Below, in pieces: positions 1 through 8,265 of a stretch of 54,090 bases of DNA (position 1 is the stretch's first letter; the number at the start of each line of letters is the position of its first letter). Origin of the DNA: Flavobacterium xueshanense (GTDB taxonomy: Bacteria; Bacteroidota; Bacteroidia; Flavobacteriales; Flavobacteriaceae). The notes beneath the pieces were generated by a model. It worked only from the letters and a program-made list of their open reading frames with translations. It made no database searches and was not told the DNA's origin. The stretch lies in assembly GCF_900112975.1 (NCBI RefSeq), contig NZ_FONQ01000021.1, positions 1 to 54,090 on the forward strand, in the 5' to 3' direction. The position numbers and the translations under genes were made by a program.

Positions 1-104
1 AAAAGGTCAATGAGCCTGATTTCGTTGTCTTTCCCTATGGCATCATCTATCGATGAGGCAAAAAGCGGGAGTTGGTTTCTGTTGGTTCCGTTGATAAATT
101 TCAT
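1..104 (-). CDS. IS1182-family transposase, N-terminal fragment (runs off the window)
   Basis: Only the first 34 or so codons are inside the window. The start codon is at 104 on the minus strand. The peptide begins MKFINGTNRNQLPLF and continues SSIDDAIGKDNEIRLIDL, which is the usual start of IS1182-type DDE transposases (an MKFI-G-NR-Q-LF opening followed by a D-IG-DN-VR-ID segment). The family cuts and pastes its own insertion sequence. The rest lies beyond position 1, so whether the gene is intact cannot be judged. The identification rests on recognising the N-terminus only. Confidence 0.6.
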   Translation of the reverse strand, partial: MKFINGTNRNQLPLFASSIDDAIGKDNEIRLIDL

Positions 105-183
105 ACTTAAATATACAAAAAATCAACGAGTTGCGCAAGTTGTTTGAGCGATTTTTAGTACAAATTATTTAACAGGAAGAAAG

Positions 184-203
184 GAGGTTATTAGACAGTT
201 TGA
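184..203 (-). repeat. Distal conserved 20-bp sequence of cassette unit 1
   Basis: The plus-strand sequence GAGGTTATTAGACAGTTTGA occurs here and again, identically, at 20317-20336. At both places it sits just outside a long imperfect hairpin next to a cassette-like gene. On the minus strand it reads as the sequence that follows the last attC-like hairpin. I infer that it is the fixed distal junction of the unit, comparable in position to the 3' conserved side of an integron. No such element is known to me by name. Confidence 0.5.
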
Positions 204-204
204 C

Positions 205-337
205 GTATCGTGGCTTTGCGAGGATTTTCGGCAAAGTATGCGGAAATCTTCGGATTCAAGACCTAAAAACAACAGACACAAACTATTAATTAAATTAATC
301 ACGATGCCGAAAATCTTGCAAAACCACTGTTATGCGT
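205..337 (-). repeat. attC-like hairpin of cassette unit 1
   Basis: Positions 211-233 and 305-326 are inverted repeats of about 22 bp with only a few mismatches or wobbles, separated by about 70 nt. Next to the stem is the core GTTATGCGT (329-337). Its exact inverse ACGCATAAC (567-575) lies at the other end of the adjacent small gene. A long central stem flanked by a GTT-type core that pairs with the far end of the gene is how integron attC sites are built. This is structural inference; no integrase for it is present. Confidence 0.5.
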
Positions 338-361
338 TCGGCTTTTTAATCACTACAAATT

Positions 362-574
362 ATGAAAGCAACATTAACTTATTTTAAGAACTCAAATACA
401 GGAGAATTGATATTTAGACAAATATTTTCTGAAACTGATATTACTGGAATCCCTGATTATTTTTATGATAAAAATAGAAAATCAATAGACAGACAAGATT
501 TAAACGGTTTTGTTGAGATTTCAGAAAAGAAATTTAATCGAGAATCTAAGTGTTCCAACGAAGCTGACGCATAA
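362..574 (+). CDS. Small hypothetical protein (70 aa) in a cassette-like unit
   Basis: I do not recognise this protein. It has 70 residues, no Cys, no membrane segment and a charged C-terminal half. The start at 362 follows AT-rich DNA, and no upstream in-frame alternative was seen. The stop codon TAA (572-574) lies inside the core ACGCATAAC, the inverse of GTTATGCGT upstream of the gene; overlap of the stop with the attC core is common for integron cassette genes. The gene is antisense to the putative leader promoter at 659-666. Low length makes even its reality uncertain, but the flanking structure favours a real cassette gene. Confidence 0.45.
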   Translation: MKATLTYFKNSNTGELIFRQIFSETDITGIPDYFYDKNRKSIDRQDLNGFVEISEKKFNRESKCSNEADA

Positions 575-670
575 CTTGTATATAGGTCTGACGACGTCCG
601 ACTTATCCACCCTAAATTGGGTTGATAGGTCTGATAAACGTCAAACTTTATTTATTTTCAAATATATAAA
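572..670 (-). promoter_or_regulatory. Cassette leader copy 1: -7 box, hairpin and TACAAGTTA junction
   Basis: Read on the minus strand, this stretch has TATATTTG (666-659, a perfect Bacteroidetes TAnnTTTG box), then AATAAAG, then a 60-70 nt imperfect hairpin with paired GGGTTGAT/TTATCCACCC-type arms, and ends CTATATACAAGTTA at the cassette core. The same order recurs at 12409-12510 and 25860-25953 with conserved ends and a variable hairpin. I infer a promoter plus recombination junction, similar in layout to an integron attI with its cassette promoter. Confidence 0.5.
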
Positions 671-783
671 TAAATCGCTGAAAATACTTATAAAAAAAAA
701 CAGTAATTCATTTATTTTCAAAGATATATTATTTCCATGCAGGATTATTACGGTAAACCGTAAGCGGAGTTATTTATTGCAAA

Positions 784-945
784 ATCCCTAGCCCCGACAG
801 CAGTGGAAAGCCTATGCCGGTTGAAAACCGCTTTTTTCTGGTGGTGGCAGAGCGACCAAAGGAAGCTCCTGACAGCGGCTAGAAAAAGGGTTTGAAACCA
901 AATAGCTTGCAGCGTAGGGCGGGAATTGCTCCTGAAAAAAGATCT
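784..945 (+). ncRNA. Structured flavobacterial intergenic repeat, Flavo-1-like RNA candidate (copy 1)
   Basis: The stretch begins CCTAGCCCCG, continues with AGTGGAAAGCC, and ends with a GCAGCG...GGAA..GCTCCTGAAAAAA block. It has the same landmarks in the same order as 6358-6468. It also has an internal partial repeat of the GGAAGCTCC block (about 860-890). Such CCTAGCCC...GGAA..GCTCC elements are common between genes in Flavobacteriaceae and resemble, from memory, the Flavo-1 RNA motif. It lies between cassette unit 1 and the secA terminator. The family name needs a covariance-model search; the repeat itself is visible. Confidence 0.42.
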
Positions 946-968
946 TGAAATAAATTCAGGATAAAAAA

Positions 969-1002
969 AAATTCCCCAACTACTTTCGTAATTGGGGAAT
1001 TT
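969..1002 (-). terminator. Terminator after secA
   Basis: AAATTCCCCAA (969-979) pairs perfectly with TTGGGGAATTT (992-1002) around a 12-nt loop. On the minus strand the stem is followed by a run of T residues. It lies 24 nt beyond the secA stop codon, as expected for an intrinsic terminator. Confidence 0.8.
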
Positions 1003-1025
1003 AATTTGAGGTATCGAAACGGTTA

Positions 1026-4000
1026 TTAGTTCACAATAACCCATTGTCCAGAAGCGATTAGGCTTTCGGCTTTTTTGTATTTCATTTCTTGTGTTTGTCC
1101 GTTAGCCACGTTTTGAATCGTTACGTTGTCATTGCGATTGATTTTTGGCATATCTCTCACGATAGTTTCGGTAACTTGTCGTTGTTGCGTTTGACCAGCT
1201 TCACGATTTGCAGTTTCGCTACTGATGATTTCATCTTTCGAAGTAGTGTAATCTTCTACCGGAGCAACTTCTTTCGCTTCTTGAATTTGTTGGTTTTCCT
1301 GAGCCGGTAAATCACCTTTGAATAAGAATGAAATTACCTCTTTGTTGACATTGTCAATCATGGCTCTAAACAAATTGAAGGCTTCCAGTTTGTAAATTAG
1401 CAACGGATCTTTTTGTTCGTGAACTGCAAGTTGAACCGATTGTTTCAATTCGTCCATTTTACGCAAGTGTTTTTTCCAAGCTTCATCTACAATTGCCAAA
1501 GTGATGTTTTTCTCGAAATCAGCTACCAGTTGCGCACCTTTTGTGTCATAAGCTGTTTTTAAATCAGTAACCACATTCAACGATTTTATTCCATCCGTAA
1601 ACGGAACAACGATGCGCTCAAATTGGTTGTTTTTATCTTCGTAAACGCTTTTTATGATTGGGAAAGCTTCTCTGGCACTTCTTTCCGTTTTCTCTGTATA
1701 ATATTCTAATGTTGCTTTATACACTTTTCCTGTTAACTCCATTTCGCTCAGCTTAGTGAACTCACTTTCGGTAACCGGTGACGTGATTGAGAAATAGCGA
1801 ATCAATTCAAATTCAAAGTTTTTGAAATTATTAGTTGCTTTATTATCATCAATGATTAGTTCGCAGGTATCATAAAGCATGTTGGCAATATCTAATTTCA
1901 AACGTTCTCCAAACAAAGCGTGACGACGACGTTTGTAAACTACTTCACGTTGTGCATTCATAACATCATCGTATTCCAATAAACGTTTACGAACGCCAAA
2001 GTTATTTTCTTCTACTTTTTTCTGAGCACGTTCGATAGATTTTGTCATCATCGAGTGCTGAATCACTTCACCTTCCTGTAATCCCATTCGGTCCATTACT
2101 TTAGCGACTCTTTCAGAACCAAACAAACGCATTAGGTTATCTTCAAGAGAAACGTAAAACTGAGAACTTCCGGGATCACCTTGACGTCCTGCACGACCAC
2201 GTAACTGACGGTCAACACGACGTGAATCATGACGCTCTGTTCCTACAATTGCTAATCCACCAGCGGCTTTTACTTCGGCAGATAATTTAATATCGGTACC
2301 ACGTCCCGCCATGTTCGTTGCAATAGTTACCACACCGGGTTTTCCGGCTTCTTCAACAATTTGCGCTTCTTGTTTGTGCATCTTTGCATTCAATACGTTG
2401 TGTGCAACGCCACGCATTTTCAACATTCGGCTTAATAATTCCGAAATCTCTACGGAAGTTGTACCAATAAGAACTGGTCTTCCTGCTTTAGATAATTCAC
2501 TTACGTCTTCGATAACGGCATTGAATTTTTCACGAGTTGTTTTATAAATAAAATCCTCTTTGTCTTTTCTGGCCATTCCTCTGTTCGTAGGAATTTCTAC
2601 AACGTCTAATTTATATATTTGCCACAACTCACCCGCTTCAGTTACTGCGGTTCCAGTCATTCCTCCCAGTTTGTTGTACATTCTGAAGTAATTCTGTAAC
2701 GTAACGGTTGCAAATGTTTGAGTAGCCGCTTCGATTTTTACATTTTCTTTGGCTTCAATCGCTTGGTGCAATCCGTCAGAATAACGACGACCATCCATGA
2801 TACGACCGGTTTGCTCATCAACAATCATGATTTTGTTGTCCATGATTACATATTCTACATCTTTTTCGAATAAAGCGTAGGCTTTCAAAAGTTGTGTCAA
2901 AGTGTGAATACGCTCGCTTTTTACACCGAAATCCTGAAACAATTTTTCTTTTTCTTCGGCTTCTGTGTCTTTATCTAATTTTTTCTTTTCGATAGCGGCA
3001 ATTTCAGTTCCAATGTCCGGAAGTACAAAAAAGTCAGCATCAGTATCTCCGGAAAGGTATTGAATTCCGTTATCCGTCAATTCTACCTGATTGTTTTTTT
3101 CTTCAATAACAAAATACAATGCCTCATCAATCTTGTGCATTTCTCTTTTGTTATCCTGCATGTATTGATTTTCAGTTTTCTGAAGCAATTGTTTAATTCC
3201 TTCTTCACTCAAAAATTTAATTAAAGCTTTGTTTTTTGGCAACGCTCTGTAGGCTCTTAGTAATTGAACTCCACCCTCTTTAGTTTTTCCTTCCTTGATT
3301 AACTTTTTTGCTTCGGATAAGAAACCGTTTGCCAACTGTCTCTGGATACTTACTAAGTTTTCAATTTTCGGTTTCATTTCCATGAATTCATGACGATCTC
3401 CTTGTGGAACCGGACCTGAAATAATTAATGGAGTTCTGGCATCATCAATTAAAACTGAATCGACCTCATCGACAATCGCGAAATTGTGTTTTCGTTGCAC
3501 TAAATCCTCTGGCGAATGTGCCATATTATCTCTTAAGTAGTCAAAACCAAATTCATTATTGGTTCCGTAAGTGATATCAGCGTCGTAAGCTTTTTTTCTG
3601 CCTTCTGAACTTGGTTGGTAATTGTCAATACATTCTACAGTCATGCCGTGGAATTCGAACAATGGCGCTTTCCAGGTGCTATCTCTTTTTGCCAAATAAT
3701 CATTTACGGTTACTAAATGCACACCGTTTCCAGTCAATGCATTCAAGTAAAGCGGTAAAGTTGCCACCAATGTTTTTCCTTCACCTGTTTGCATTTCAGC
3801 TACTTTTCCTTCATGCAAAACCATTCCGCCAATTAATTGGACATCATAGTGAATCATGTCCCAAGTAATTTCTTTACCTGCAGCACTCCATGAATTTGCC
3901 CAAATAGAAGTATCACCATCTAATGTGATGTAGCTTTTTATTGCCGAAAGTTCACGGTCTTTTGGAGTTGCCGTCACCACTATTTGCGTGTTGTCTTTGA

Positions 4001-4367
4001 AACGTCTTGCTGTTTCTTTTACCACTGCAAAAGCTTCCGGAAGAATTTCCATCAATGTTTTTTCCGAAATATCGTAGGCTTCTTTCTCAAGTGCGTCAAT
4101 AGCTACGTAGATATCTTCTCTTTTGTCAATATCTACAATGTTTTCCACTTCTTGTTTCAGAGCTTCAATTTTCGTGTCTTTTTCCGAACGAGCTTGTTTT
4201 ATTTTGTCTTTAAAAAAGATCGTTCTCTCTCTAAGTTCATCATGTGATAATGTTTTTAGAGGTTCTTCGAAAGTTTTTATTTTGTTGAGATAAGGTTGTA
4301 AAGCTTTGACATCTTTTTGAGATTTATCCCCAACAAAGACTTTAATAATACTATTTATAAAACTCAT
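1026..4367 (-). CDS. secA: Protein translocase subunit SecA
   Basis: This is the ATPase motor that drives unfolded preproteins through the SecYEG channel at the inner membrane. The 1113-residue length is typical of Bacteroidetes SecA, which is longer than the roughly 900 residues of E. coli. Visible motifs are the P-loop GEGKT near residue 195 (MQTGEGKTLVATLP), the DEAD-type box DEVDSVLIDDARTP, the GTAVTEAGE and ATNMAGRGTDIKL helicase motifs, and RQLRGRAGRQGDPG. The C-terminus lacks the CxCxSGK zinc-binding tail that docks SecB in proteobacteria and ends in an acidic/Gln-rich linker plus a YKKAESLIASGQW segment. The start MSFINSIIKVFVGDKSQKD is the usual one. It appears monocistronic, with a terminator downstream. 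Confidence 0.97.
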   Translation of the reverse strand: MSFINSIIKVFVGDKSQKDVKALQPYLNKIKTFEEPLKTLSHDELRERTIFFKDKIKQARSEKDTKIEALKQEVENIVDIDKREDIYVAIDALEKEAYDISEKTLMEILPEAFAVVKETARRFKDNTQIVVTATPKDRELSAIKSYITLDGDTSIWANSWSAAGKEITWDMIHYDVQLIGGMVLHEGKVAEMQTGEGKTLVATLPLYLNALTGNGVHLVTVNDYLAKRDSTWKAPLFEFHGMTVECIDNYQPSSEGRKKAYDADITYGTNNEFGFDYLRDNMAHSPEDLVQRKHNFAIVDEVDSVLIDDARTPLIISGPVPQGDRHEFMEMKPKIENLVSIQRQLANGFLSEAKKLIKEGKTKEGGVQLLRAYRALPKNKALIKFLSEEGIKQLLQKTENQYMQDNKREMHKIDEALYFVIEEKNNQVELTDNGIQYLSGDTDADFFVLPDIGTEIAAIEKKKLDKDTEAEEKEKLFQDFGVKSERIHTLTQLLKAYALFEKDVEYVIMDNKIMIVDEQTGRIMDGRRYSDGLHQAIEAKENVKIEAATQTFATVTLQNYFRMYNKLGGMTGTAVTEAGELWQIYKLDVVEIPTNRGMARKDKEDFIYKTTREKFNAVIEDVSELSKAGRPVLIGTTSVEISELLSRMLKMRGVAHNVLNAKMHKQEAQIVEEAGKPGVVTIATNMAGRGTDIKLSAEVKAAGGLAIVGTERHDSRRVDRQLRGRAGRQGDPGSSQFYVSLEDNLMRLFGSERVAKVMDRMGLQEGEVIQHSMMTKSIERAQKKVEENNFGVRKRLLEYDDVMNAQREVVYKRRRHALFGERLKLDIANMLYDTCELIIDDNKATNNFKNFEFELIRYFSITSPVTESEFTKLSEMELTGKVYKATLEYYTEKTERSAREAFPIIKSVYEDKNNQFERIVVPFTDGIKSLNVVTDLKTAYDTKGAQLVADFEKNITLAIVDEAWKKHLRKMDELKQSVQLAVHEQKDPLLIYKLEAFNLFRAMIDNVNKEVISFLFKGDLPAQENQQIQEAKEVAPVEDYTTSKDEIISSETANREAGQTQQRQVTETIVRDMPKINRNDNVTIQNVANGQTQEMKYKKAESLIASGQWVIVN

Positions 4368-4411
4368 GATATGTTTTTATTTCTAATTGTGTAATTCTGT
4401 AAATTTAAACC

Positions 4412-4440
4412 AAAAAAAAGCCTCTTTTGAGACTTTTTTA
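4412..4440 (-). terminator. Terminator between the DUF2795 gene and secA
   Basis: On the minus strand AAAAAGTCTC pairs with GAGGCTTTTTTT around a short AAAA loop, with one G-T pair. It lies about 12 nt past the end of the 4453-4674 gene and ahead of secA, which suggests that the two are separate transcripts. Confidence 0.6.
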
Positions 4441-4452
4441 TTGGTTTACCTT

Positions 4453-4674
4453 TTAATATTCATCCTCATTCCAAAGATAATCTTCGTCCGTAGGATAATC
4501 TGGCCATATTTCTTCCATTGATTCATATATTTCGCCTTCATCCTCGATAGATTGAAGGTTTTCTACCACCTCTAATGGAGCTCCTGCTCTAATAGCGTAG
4601 TCAATAAGTTCGTCTTTGTTAGCAGGCCACGGTGCATCACTAAGATAGGATGCTAATTCTAATGTCCAATACAT
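4453..4674 (-). CDS. DUF2795 domain small acidic protein
   Basis: The protein has 73 residues. The N-terminal MYWTLELASYLSDAPWPANKDELIDYAIRAG region matches the DUF2795 pattern (L-YLSDAPWPA-KDELIDYA-R), a helical domain related in fold to histone-like or SsrB-type folds. The C-terminal half is very acidic (DEGEIYESMEEIWPDY). Members are common in Flavobacteria beside secA and are of unknown function. No signal peptide or membrane segment is visible. It has its own terminator at 4412-4440. The assignment to the domain family is confident; a molecular role is not known. Confidence 0.85.
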   Translation of the reverse strand: MYWTLELASYLSDAPWPANKDELIDYAIRAGAPLEVVENLQSIEDEGEIYESMEEIWPDYPTDEDYLWNEDEY

Positions 4675-4849
4675 CTGTTGTCGATTTAGTTTTGTGCAAA
4701 AATAAATTTTTTACTGAAAAATACAAGTAAAAAATGATTTATTTTTAGTTAAAGTTAAGAACGTTTTATTTAGTATTCAGTGTTCGGTCCCGACGCTTCG
4801 GGATTAGTGTTCAGCTTTAAACTGTAAACTTACAACTGTAAACTGCCAG

Positions 4850-5419
4850 CTACTTCCTCGGAATCCATTGAACTTCGGCAGCTTTCAAGTCATGAGACAA
4901 CTTTCGTGCCAACACAAAAAGGTAGTCAGAAAGTCGGTTCAAGTACTTGATTGCGATTTCAGCAACGGGTTCATTGTGGCTTAAATGGACCGCTAAACGC
5001 TCTGCTCTTCGACAAACACAGCGTGCAATATGACAATATGACACGGTAGTATGTCCGCCAGGAAGTACAAAATGAGTCATTGGCGGTAATGCCTCTTCCA
5101 TAGCGTCAATTTCATTTTCCAATAATTCAATATCAGATTCGATAATTCCCAAATTTTTCAAACGAAGTTCCCCGTTTTTCATCACTTCTTTTTCCGGAGG
5201 CGTTGCTAAAATAGCACCAACAGTAAACAAACGATCCTGAATTTCGATAAGAATTTCTTTGTAATGCGCATTCATTTCCTGATCGCGAATCAAACCAATA
5301 TGAGAATTTAATTCGTCAACAGTTCCGTAACTTTCTATTCGGGCATGGTCTTTTGGAACTCTGGTTCCGCCAAAGAGTGCTGTTGTTCCTTTATCCCCGG
5401 TCTTTGTATATACTTTCAT
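4850..5419 (-). CDS. Cob(I)yrinic acid a,c-diamide adenosyltransferase, PduO type
   Basis: It transfers the adenosyl group of ATP to cob(I)alamin to make coenzyme B12. The 189-residue protein opens MKVYTKTGDKGTTALFGGTRVPKDH, the family ATP-binding segment (TKTGDxGTT-L--G-RV-K), followed by RIESYGTVDELNS. The RCVCRRAERLAV segment near residue 133-144 and the conserved LNRLSDYLFVLAR at the C-terminus are the other PduO landmarks. Length is normal. The start is 38 nt from the end of the upstream ATP-grasp gene on the same strand, so they may be co-transcribed. It is cytoplasmic. No B12 riboswitch is visible nearby. Confidence 0.93.
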   Translation of the reverse strand: MKVYTKTGDKGTTALFGGTRVPKDHARIESYGTVDELNSHIGLIRDQEMNAHYKEILIEIQDRLFTVGAILATPPEKEVMKNGELRLKNLGIIESDIELLENEIDAMEEALPPMTHFVLPGGHTTVSYCHIARCVCRRAERLAVHLSHNEPVAEIAIKYLNRLSDYLFVLARKLSHDLKAAEVQWIPRK

Positions 5420-5456
5420 CCGTCGAAGGTTTATTTGATTTTTAAAAAAAACAAAT

Positions 5457-6314
5457 TTAAGCTATTAATTTTATTATTGCTTCAACAAATCGTTCCAGTG
5501 AATTTTCACTTAGATCAAAATACAAATCGGGTTCTATGCATTCAATTTCCATTAAATAGAGTTCGTTTTCAATAAGGATTCCGTCAACTCTTGCGTACAG
5601 TAGATCCTTTGGTAAGGAATCAACAATTTTTTGTGCTTTTTCAATTAATTCCTTATTGGGTTGAACCAAAGTATATTTTCCTCCAAAGAGGGATTGTACC
5701 CTAAAATCGCCTTCAACGGGTTTTTTATTTACCGCGTGTGAGAATTTTTTATTGAAAAAGATAAAAGAAGTTTCACCCAATGTTTGAATCTCCGGCATGA
5801 ATTCCTGCAAAAGCAACTCTTTCTCAGCCGCAATAGTTTTGTATTTCTCGCTTATGGCTTGAATTTCGGAAATTTCGAAAACTTCGGTAAGATAAGATCC
5901 TGCCGAAAATGCCGGTTTTATTACGGCTTTTTTCCAGTGTGGAGGAATCAGTTCAGCAAGATTGAGGTGTTCCGTCTTGTCAATGAAAACGGTTGGCAAA
6001 ATGGTGATTCCTTGCTGTTCCATTTCACGCAAATAGAACTTATGGATGTTTTGCGTGATTATTTTAATTGGGTTCAGCGTTTTTATTTCCAGTTGCGCTA
6101 TTTGGTCAAGCCAAATTTTAAACTCGGTTTCTTTTTCGAAATAGTCCCAAGTATTGCGAAAAATTAAATAATCAAAATCAGTCCAATTGATGGTTTTGTC
6201 ACTCCAAATAGCGGCGGTGGCTTCTATATTATGTTTGGCCAAAGCCGGAATTATTTTTCGATCTTCGGGATTTAAATCGGGAAGTTTTTCGCAGGTGAGT
6301 AAAGCGATTTTCAT
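5457..6314 (-). CDS. ATP-grasp domain protein (RimK/glutathione-synthetase-like)
   Basis: The 285 residues open with a small alpha/beta domain (MKIALLTCEKLPDLNPEDRK, then DYLIFRNTWDYFEK near residue 48-60). This is followed by an ATP-grasp fold: KAVIKPAFSAGSYLTEVF (phosphate-binding loop region), LLLQEFMPEI, an EGDFRVQSLFGG segment and a C-terminal ARVDGILIENELYLMEIECIEPDLYF that supplies the Mg-binding Asp/Glu. The FRNTWDY and ECIEPDLYF motifs are typical of a family annotated only as ATP-grasp or glutathione-synthetase-like. Substrates are unknown; such enzymes join an acid to an amine using ATP. It precedes the adenosyltransferase on the same strand. Confidence 0.85.
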   Translation of the reverse strand: MKIALLTCEKLPDLNPEDRKIIPALAKHNIEATAAIWSDKTINWTDFDYLIFRNTWDYFEKETEFKIWLDQIAQLEIKTLNPIKIITQNIHKFYLREMEQQGITILPTVFIDKTEHLNLAELIPPHWKKAVIKPAFSAGSYLTEVFEISEIQAISEKYKTIAAEKELLLQEFMPEIQTLGETSFIFFNKKFSHAVNKKPVEGDFRVQSLFGGKYTLVQPNKELIEKAQKIVDSLPKDLLYARVDGILIENELYLMEIECIEPDLYFDLSENSLERFVEAIIKLIA

Positions 6315-6357
6315 TTTTGAGTAGGTATTATTTGGAATGTTAGATGGTATCGTGTTT

Positions 6358-6468
6358 GGGATTTCCTAGCCCGGATAAAAGTGGAATCCTCTTTCTTGAC
6401 ATTCAGACGAAGGAAGAATGGCAAGAGAGAGATAGAGCGGATAGCCGGAAAAAGCTCCCGAAAAAAAA
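6358..6468 (+). ncRNA. Structured flavobacterial intergenic repeat, Flavo-1-like RNA candidate (copy 2)
   Basis: It starts TTTCCTAGCCCGGATAAAAG, has AGTGGAATCC, and ends GAGCGGATAGCCGG followed by AAAAAGCTCCCGAAAAAAAA. All landmarks are shared with 784-945 in the same order and orientation. It occupies almost the whole gap between the ATP-grasp gene start and the end of the ABC ATPase gene. The T-poor, A-rich end on the plus strand could also act as a terminator for the minus-strand gene. A Flavo-1 assignment is from memory. Confidence 0.42.
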
Positions 6469-6469
6469 A

Positions 6470-7156
6470 CTATTTGGTTGTATCGCTTTCAATAAGTCCG
6501 TCACGCAAACGAATGACTCTGTGAGCATATTCAGCAATTTCCTCCTCGTGTGTTACCAGGATTACGGTGTTGCCATTGGCGTGAATGTCTCCAAAAAGTT
6601 TCATGATTTCGAGCGATGTTTTGCTGTCCAGATTTCCGGTTGGCTCATCGGCAAGGATGATAGAAGGTTTGTTGACCAAAGCGCGGGCAATGGCTACACG
6701 CTGGCGTTGTCCTCCCGACAGTTGATTGGGCTGGTGGTCCATTCTGTCGGCAAGATTTACCTGTTCCAAAACTTCAGTGGCGCGTTTGTTTCTTTCGGAT
6801 TTAGAAAAACCGGCATAAATCATCGGTAAAGCCACGTTGTCTAAGGCGGTTGTTCGGGGTAAAAGGTTGAAAGTCTGGAAAACGAATCCGATTTCTTTGT
6901 TTCGAATTTCAGCTAACTCATCATCTTTCATCTGACTGACGTCTTTTCCGTTCAGAATATAAGTCCCGGAAGTTGGCGTGTCTAAGCAGCCTAATAAATT
7001 CATTAAAGTTGATTTTCCAGATCCTGAAGGTCCCATTAATGCTACATATTCGCCTTTATTTATTTCTAAATCAATGCCTTTAAGAACATAAACGATTTCA
7101 TTTCCAAGTACAAAATCTCGTTTGATATTGGTTATTTTGATTAGCGGGTTTGCCAT
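6470..7156 (-). CDS. ABC transporter ATP-binding protein, LolD/MacB type
   Basis: A 228-residue nucleotide-binding subunit of the LolD/MacB class, which powers lipoprotein release, mechanotransmission or peptide export at the inner membrane. Walker A is GPSGSGKST (near residue 42-50), the Q-loop is VFQTFNLLP, the signature is [15 protein letters not shown], Walker B is [12 protein letters not shown], and the switch His is in VTHE. The conserved [10 protein letters not shown] after Walker A is diagnostic for this class. No permease gene adjoins it, which is common for LolD-type genes in Bacteroidetes, so the partner is unknown. Confidence 0.93.
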   Translation of the reverse strand: MANPLIKITNIKRDFVLGNEIVYVLKGIDLEINKGEYVALMGPSGSGKSTLMNLLGCLDTPTSGTYILNGKDVSQMKDDELAEIRNKEIGFVFQTFNLLPRTTALDNVALPMIYAGFSKSERNKRATEVLEQVNLADRMDHQPNQLSGGQRQRVAIARALVNKPSIILADEPTGNLDSKTSLEIMKLFGDIHANGNTVILVTHEEEIAEYAHRVIRLRDGLIESDTTK

Positions 7157-7468
7157 TAGAATATATGATTTTTGACCTTCGACTGTGCGCAGGCTGCTAT
7201 TAAATTAGATTTTAAAAGTACAAAAACTTTTGAATTATTAATAAGTAGTCCTTTTTAAAATTTGTTACACAATCTGACTGCCGAAATTTCAGACTTTAGA
7301 TTTGTTTTTTTTGACATGTTGCCGTGATAGTGGATTTTATAAGTTCATGTGTACATAAAATTTGGGTTTAACATTTTACATAATTTCAGACTCAATTTAT
7401 AGAATTCACACTATTATAATTTTTATTTCACAATTAATTAAATAACTTACATAATTATTGGTTATATG

Positions 7469-7498
7469 TTGAATATAACACAATGTTATTTACATTTG
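7469..7498 (+). promoter_or_regulatory. Bacteroidetes-type promoter of the lipoprotein gene
   Basis: TACATTTG (7491-7498) fits the -7 consensus TAnnTTTG exactly. TTG (7469-7471) lies 19 bp upstream, the spacing expected of the -33 element. Transcription would begin near 7505, after an upstream in-frame ATG at 7500, and this supports the start at 7527. The rest of 7157-7468 is AT-rich, and nothing else was recognised in it. Confidence 0.55.
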
Positions 7499-7526
7499 TT
7501 TGATAAAAATTAATCAAATCGATATT

Positions 7527-8207
7527 ATGAAAAATACTAAACTAGCATTAGGATTAGCGGTAATCGCTATTGGATTTACATCTTGCAAAGATGAAAAAGC
7601 GGAACAAGCAGAGAAAAAAGTTGACACGTATGTAATGTATGTAGATTCATTAGGTAATGTTACTGCTGAAGACGCTAAAAGTAACTGGGAAGGAATAGAA
7701 GCTGCTTACCTAATAAGAAGCGGAGAAGCTGAAGCAGCTATCGCAAACATGAAGGATAATGTGGAGGCGCAAGCACGTCTTGATGCAAGTAGAGCCAAAT
7801 ATGAAGCTTTGAGAGCTAAATATGAAGCTCAAAAAGCGGAGGCTGAAGTAGCTGTAGCAGCGGCAGCACCTAACCCAAAACAACAACTACGAAATGCATT
7901 GTTTGGTGAAGGAAAAATGGGTGAGGACATGAATTTTAATTGGGTAAATGCAGCTAACATTCACAATGTTTACCAACAATTTGTGCATACTGCTGAGGAT
8001 AATAAAGACAGATATTCTCGTGAAGACTGGGATGAAATTAAAGTAATGTATGAGGCCCTTGACAGCAGAAAAAATACTGTTGAAAAAGAAGGACTTTCTT
8101 CTGAAGATAATAGAAAAATTGCTGGTTTGAAAGCAAAATTCGGCCCAATGTATACATTGAACAGAATGGGAGCTAAATCAGGAGAAATGAAAAGAGCTAA
8201 AGAATAG
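7527..8207 (+). CDS. Predicted lipoprotein with Ala/Glu-rich coiled coil
   Basis: I do not recognise a named family. The 226-residue protein starts MKNTKLALGLAVIAIGFTSCKDEK, a lipoprotein signal with Cys 20 as the lipidation site, so it should be anchored in the outer or inner membrane. Residues of about 75-115 are a repetitive Ala/Glu/Lys heptad region, probably coiled coil, followed by a Trp-containing helical region (NFNWVNAANIHNVYQQF). I chose the ATG at 7527 rather than the in-frame ATG at 7500, because the latter would put nine residues ahead of the signal and precede the likely transcript start. It has its own promoter and terminator. Confidence 0.8.
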   Translation: MKNTKLALGLAVIAIGFTSCKDEKAEQAEKKVDTYVMYVDSLGNVTAEDAKSNWEGIEAAYLIRSGEAEAAIANMKDNVEAQARLDASRAKYEALRAKYEAQKAEAEVAVAAAAPNPKQQLRNALFGEGKMGEDMNFNWVNAANIHNVYQQFVHTAEDNKDRYSREDWDEIKVMYEALDSRKNTVEKEGLSSEDNRKIAGLKAKFGPMYTLNRMGAKSGEMKRAKE

Positions 8208-8228
8208 CGAATAATGAATTCAATATTA

Positions 8229-8262
8229 AAAATGACAGTCAGCGATGGCTGTCATTTTTTTT
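8229..8262 (+). terminator. Terminator after the lipoprotein gene
   Basis: AAAATGACAG (8229-8238) pairs perfectly with CTGTCATTTT (8249-8258) around a 10-nt loop and is followed by T residues. It ends 4 nt before the convergent methyltransferase gene and may serve both strands. Confidence 0.85.
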
Positions 8263-8265
8263 ACG

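Noticed and set aside
748..1044. Minus-strand 98-codon frame before secA's end
   Set aside because: It runs through the structured repeat and the secA terminator hairpin and has no protein-like pattern.
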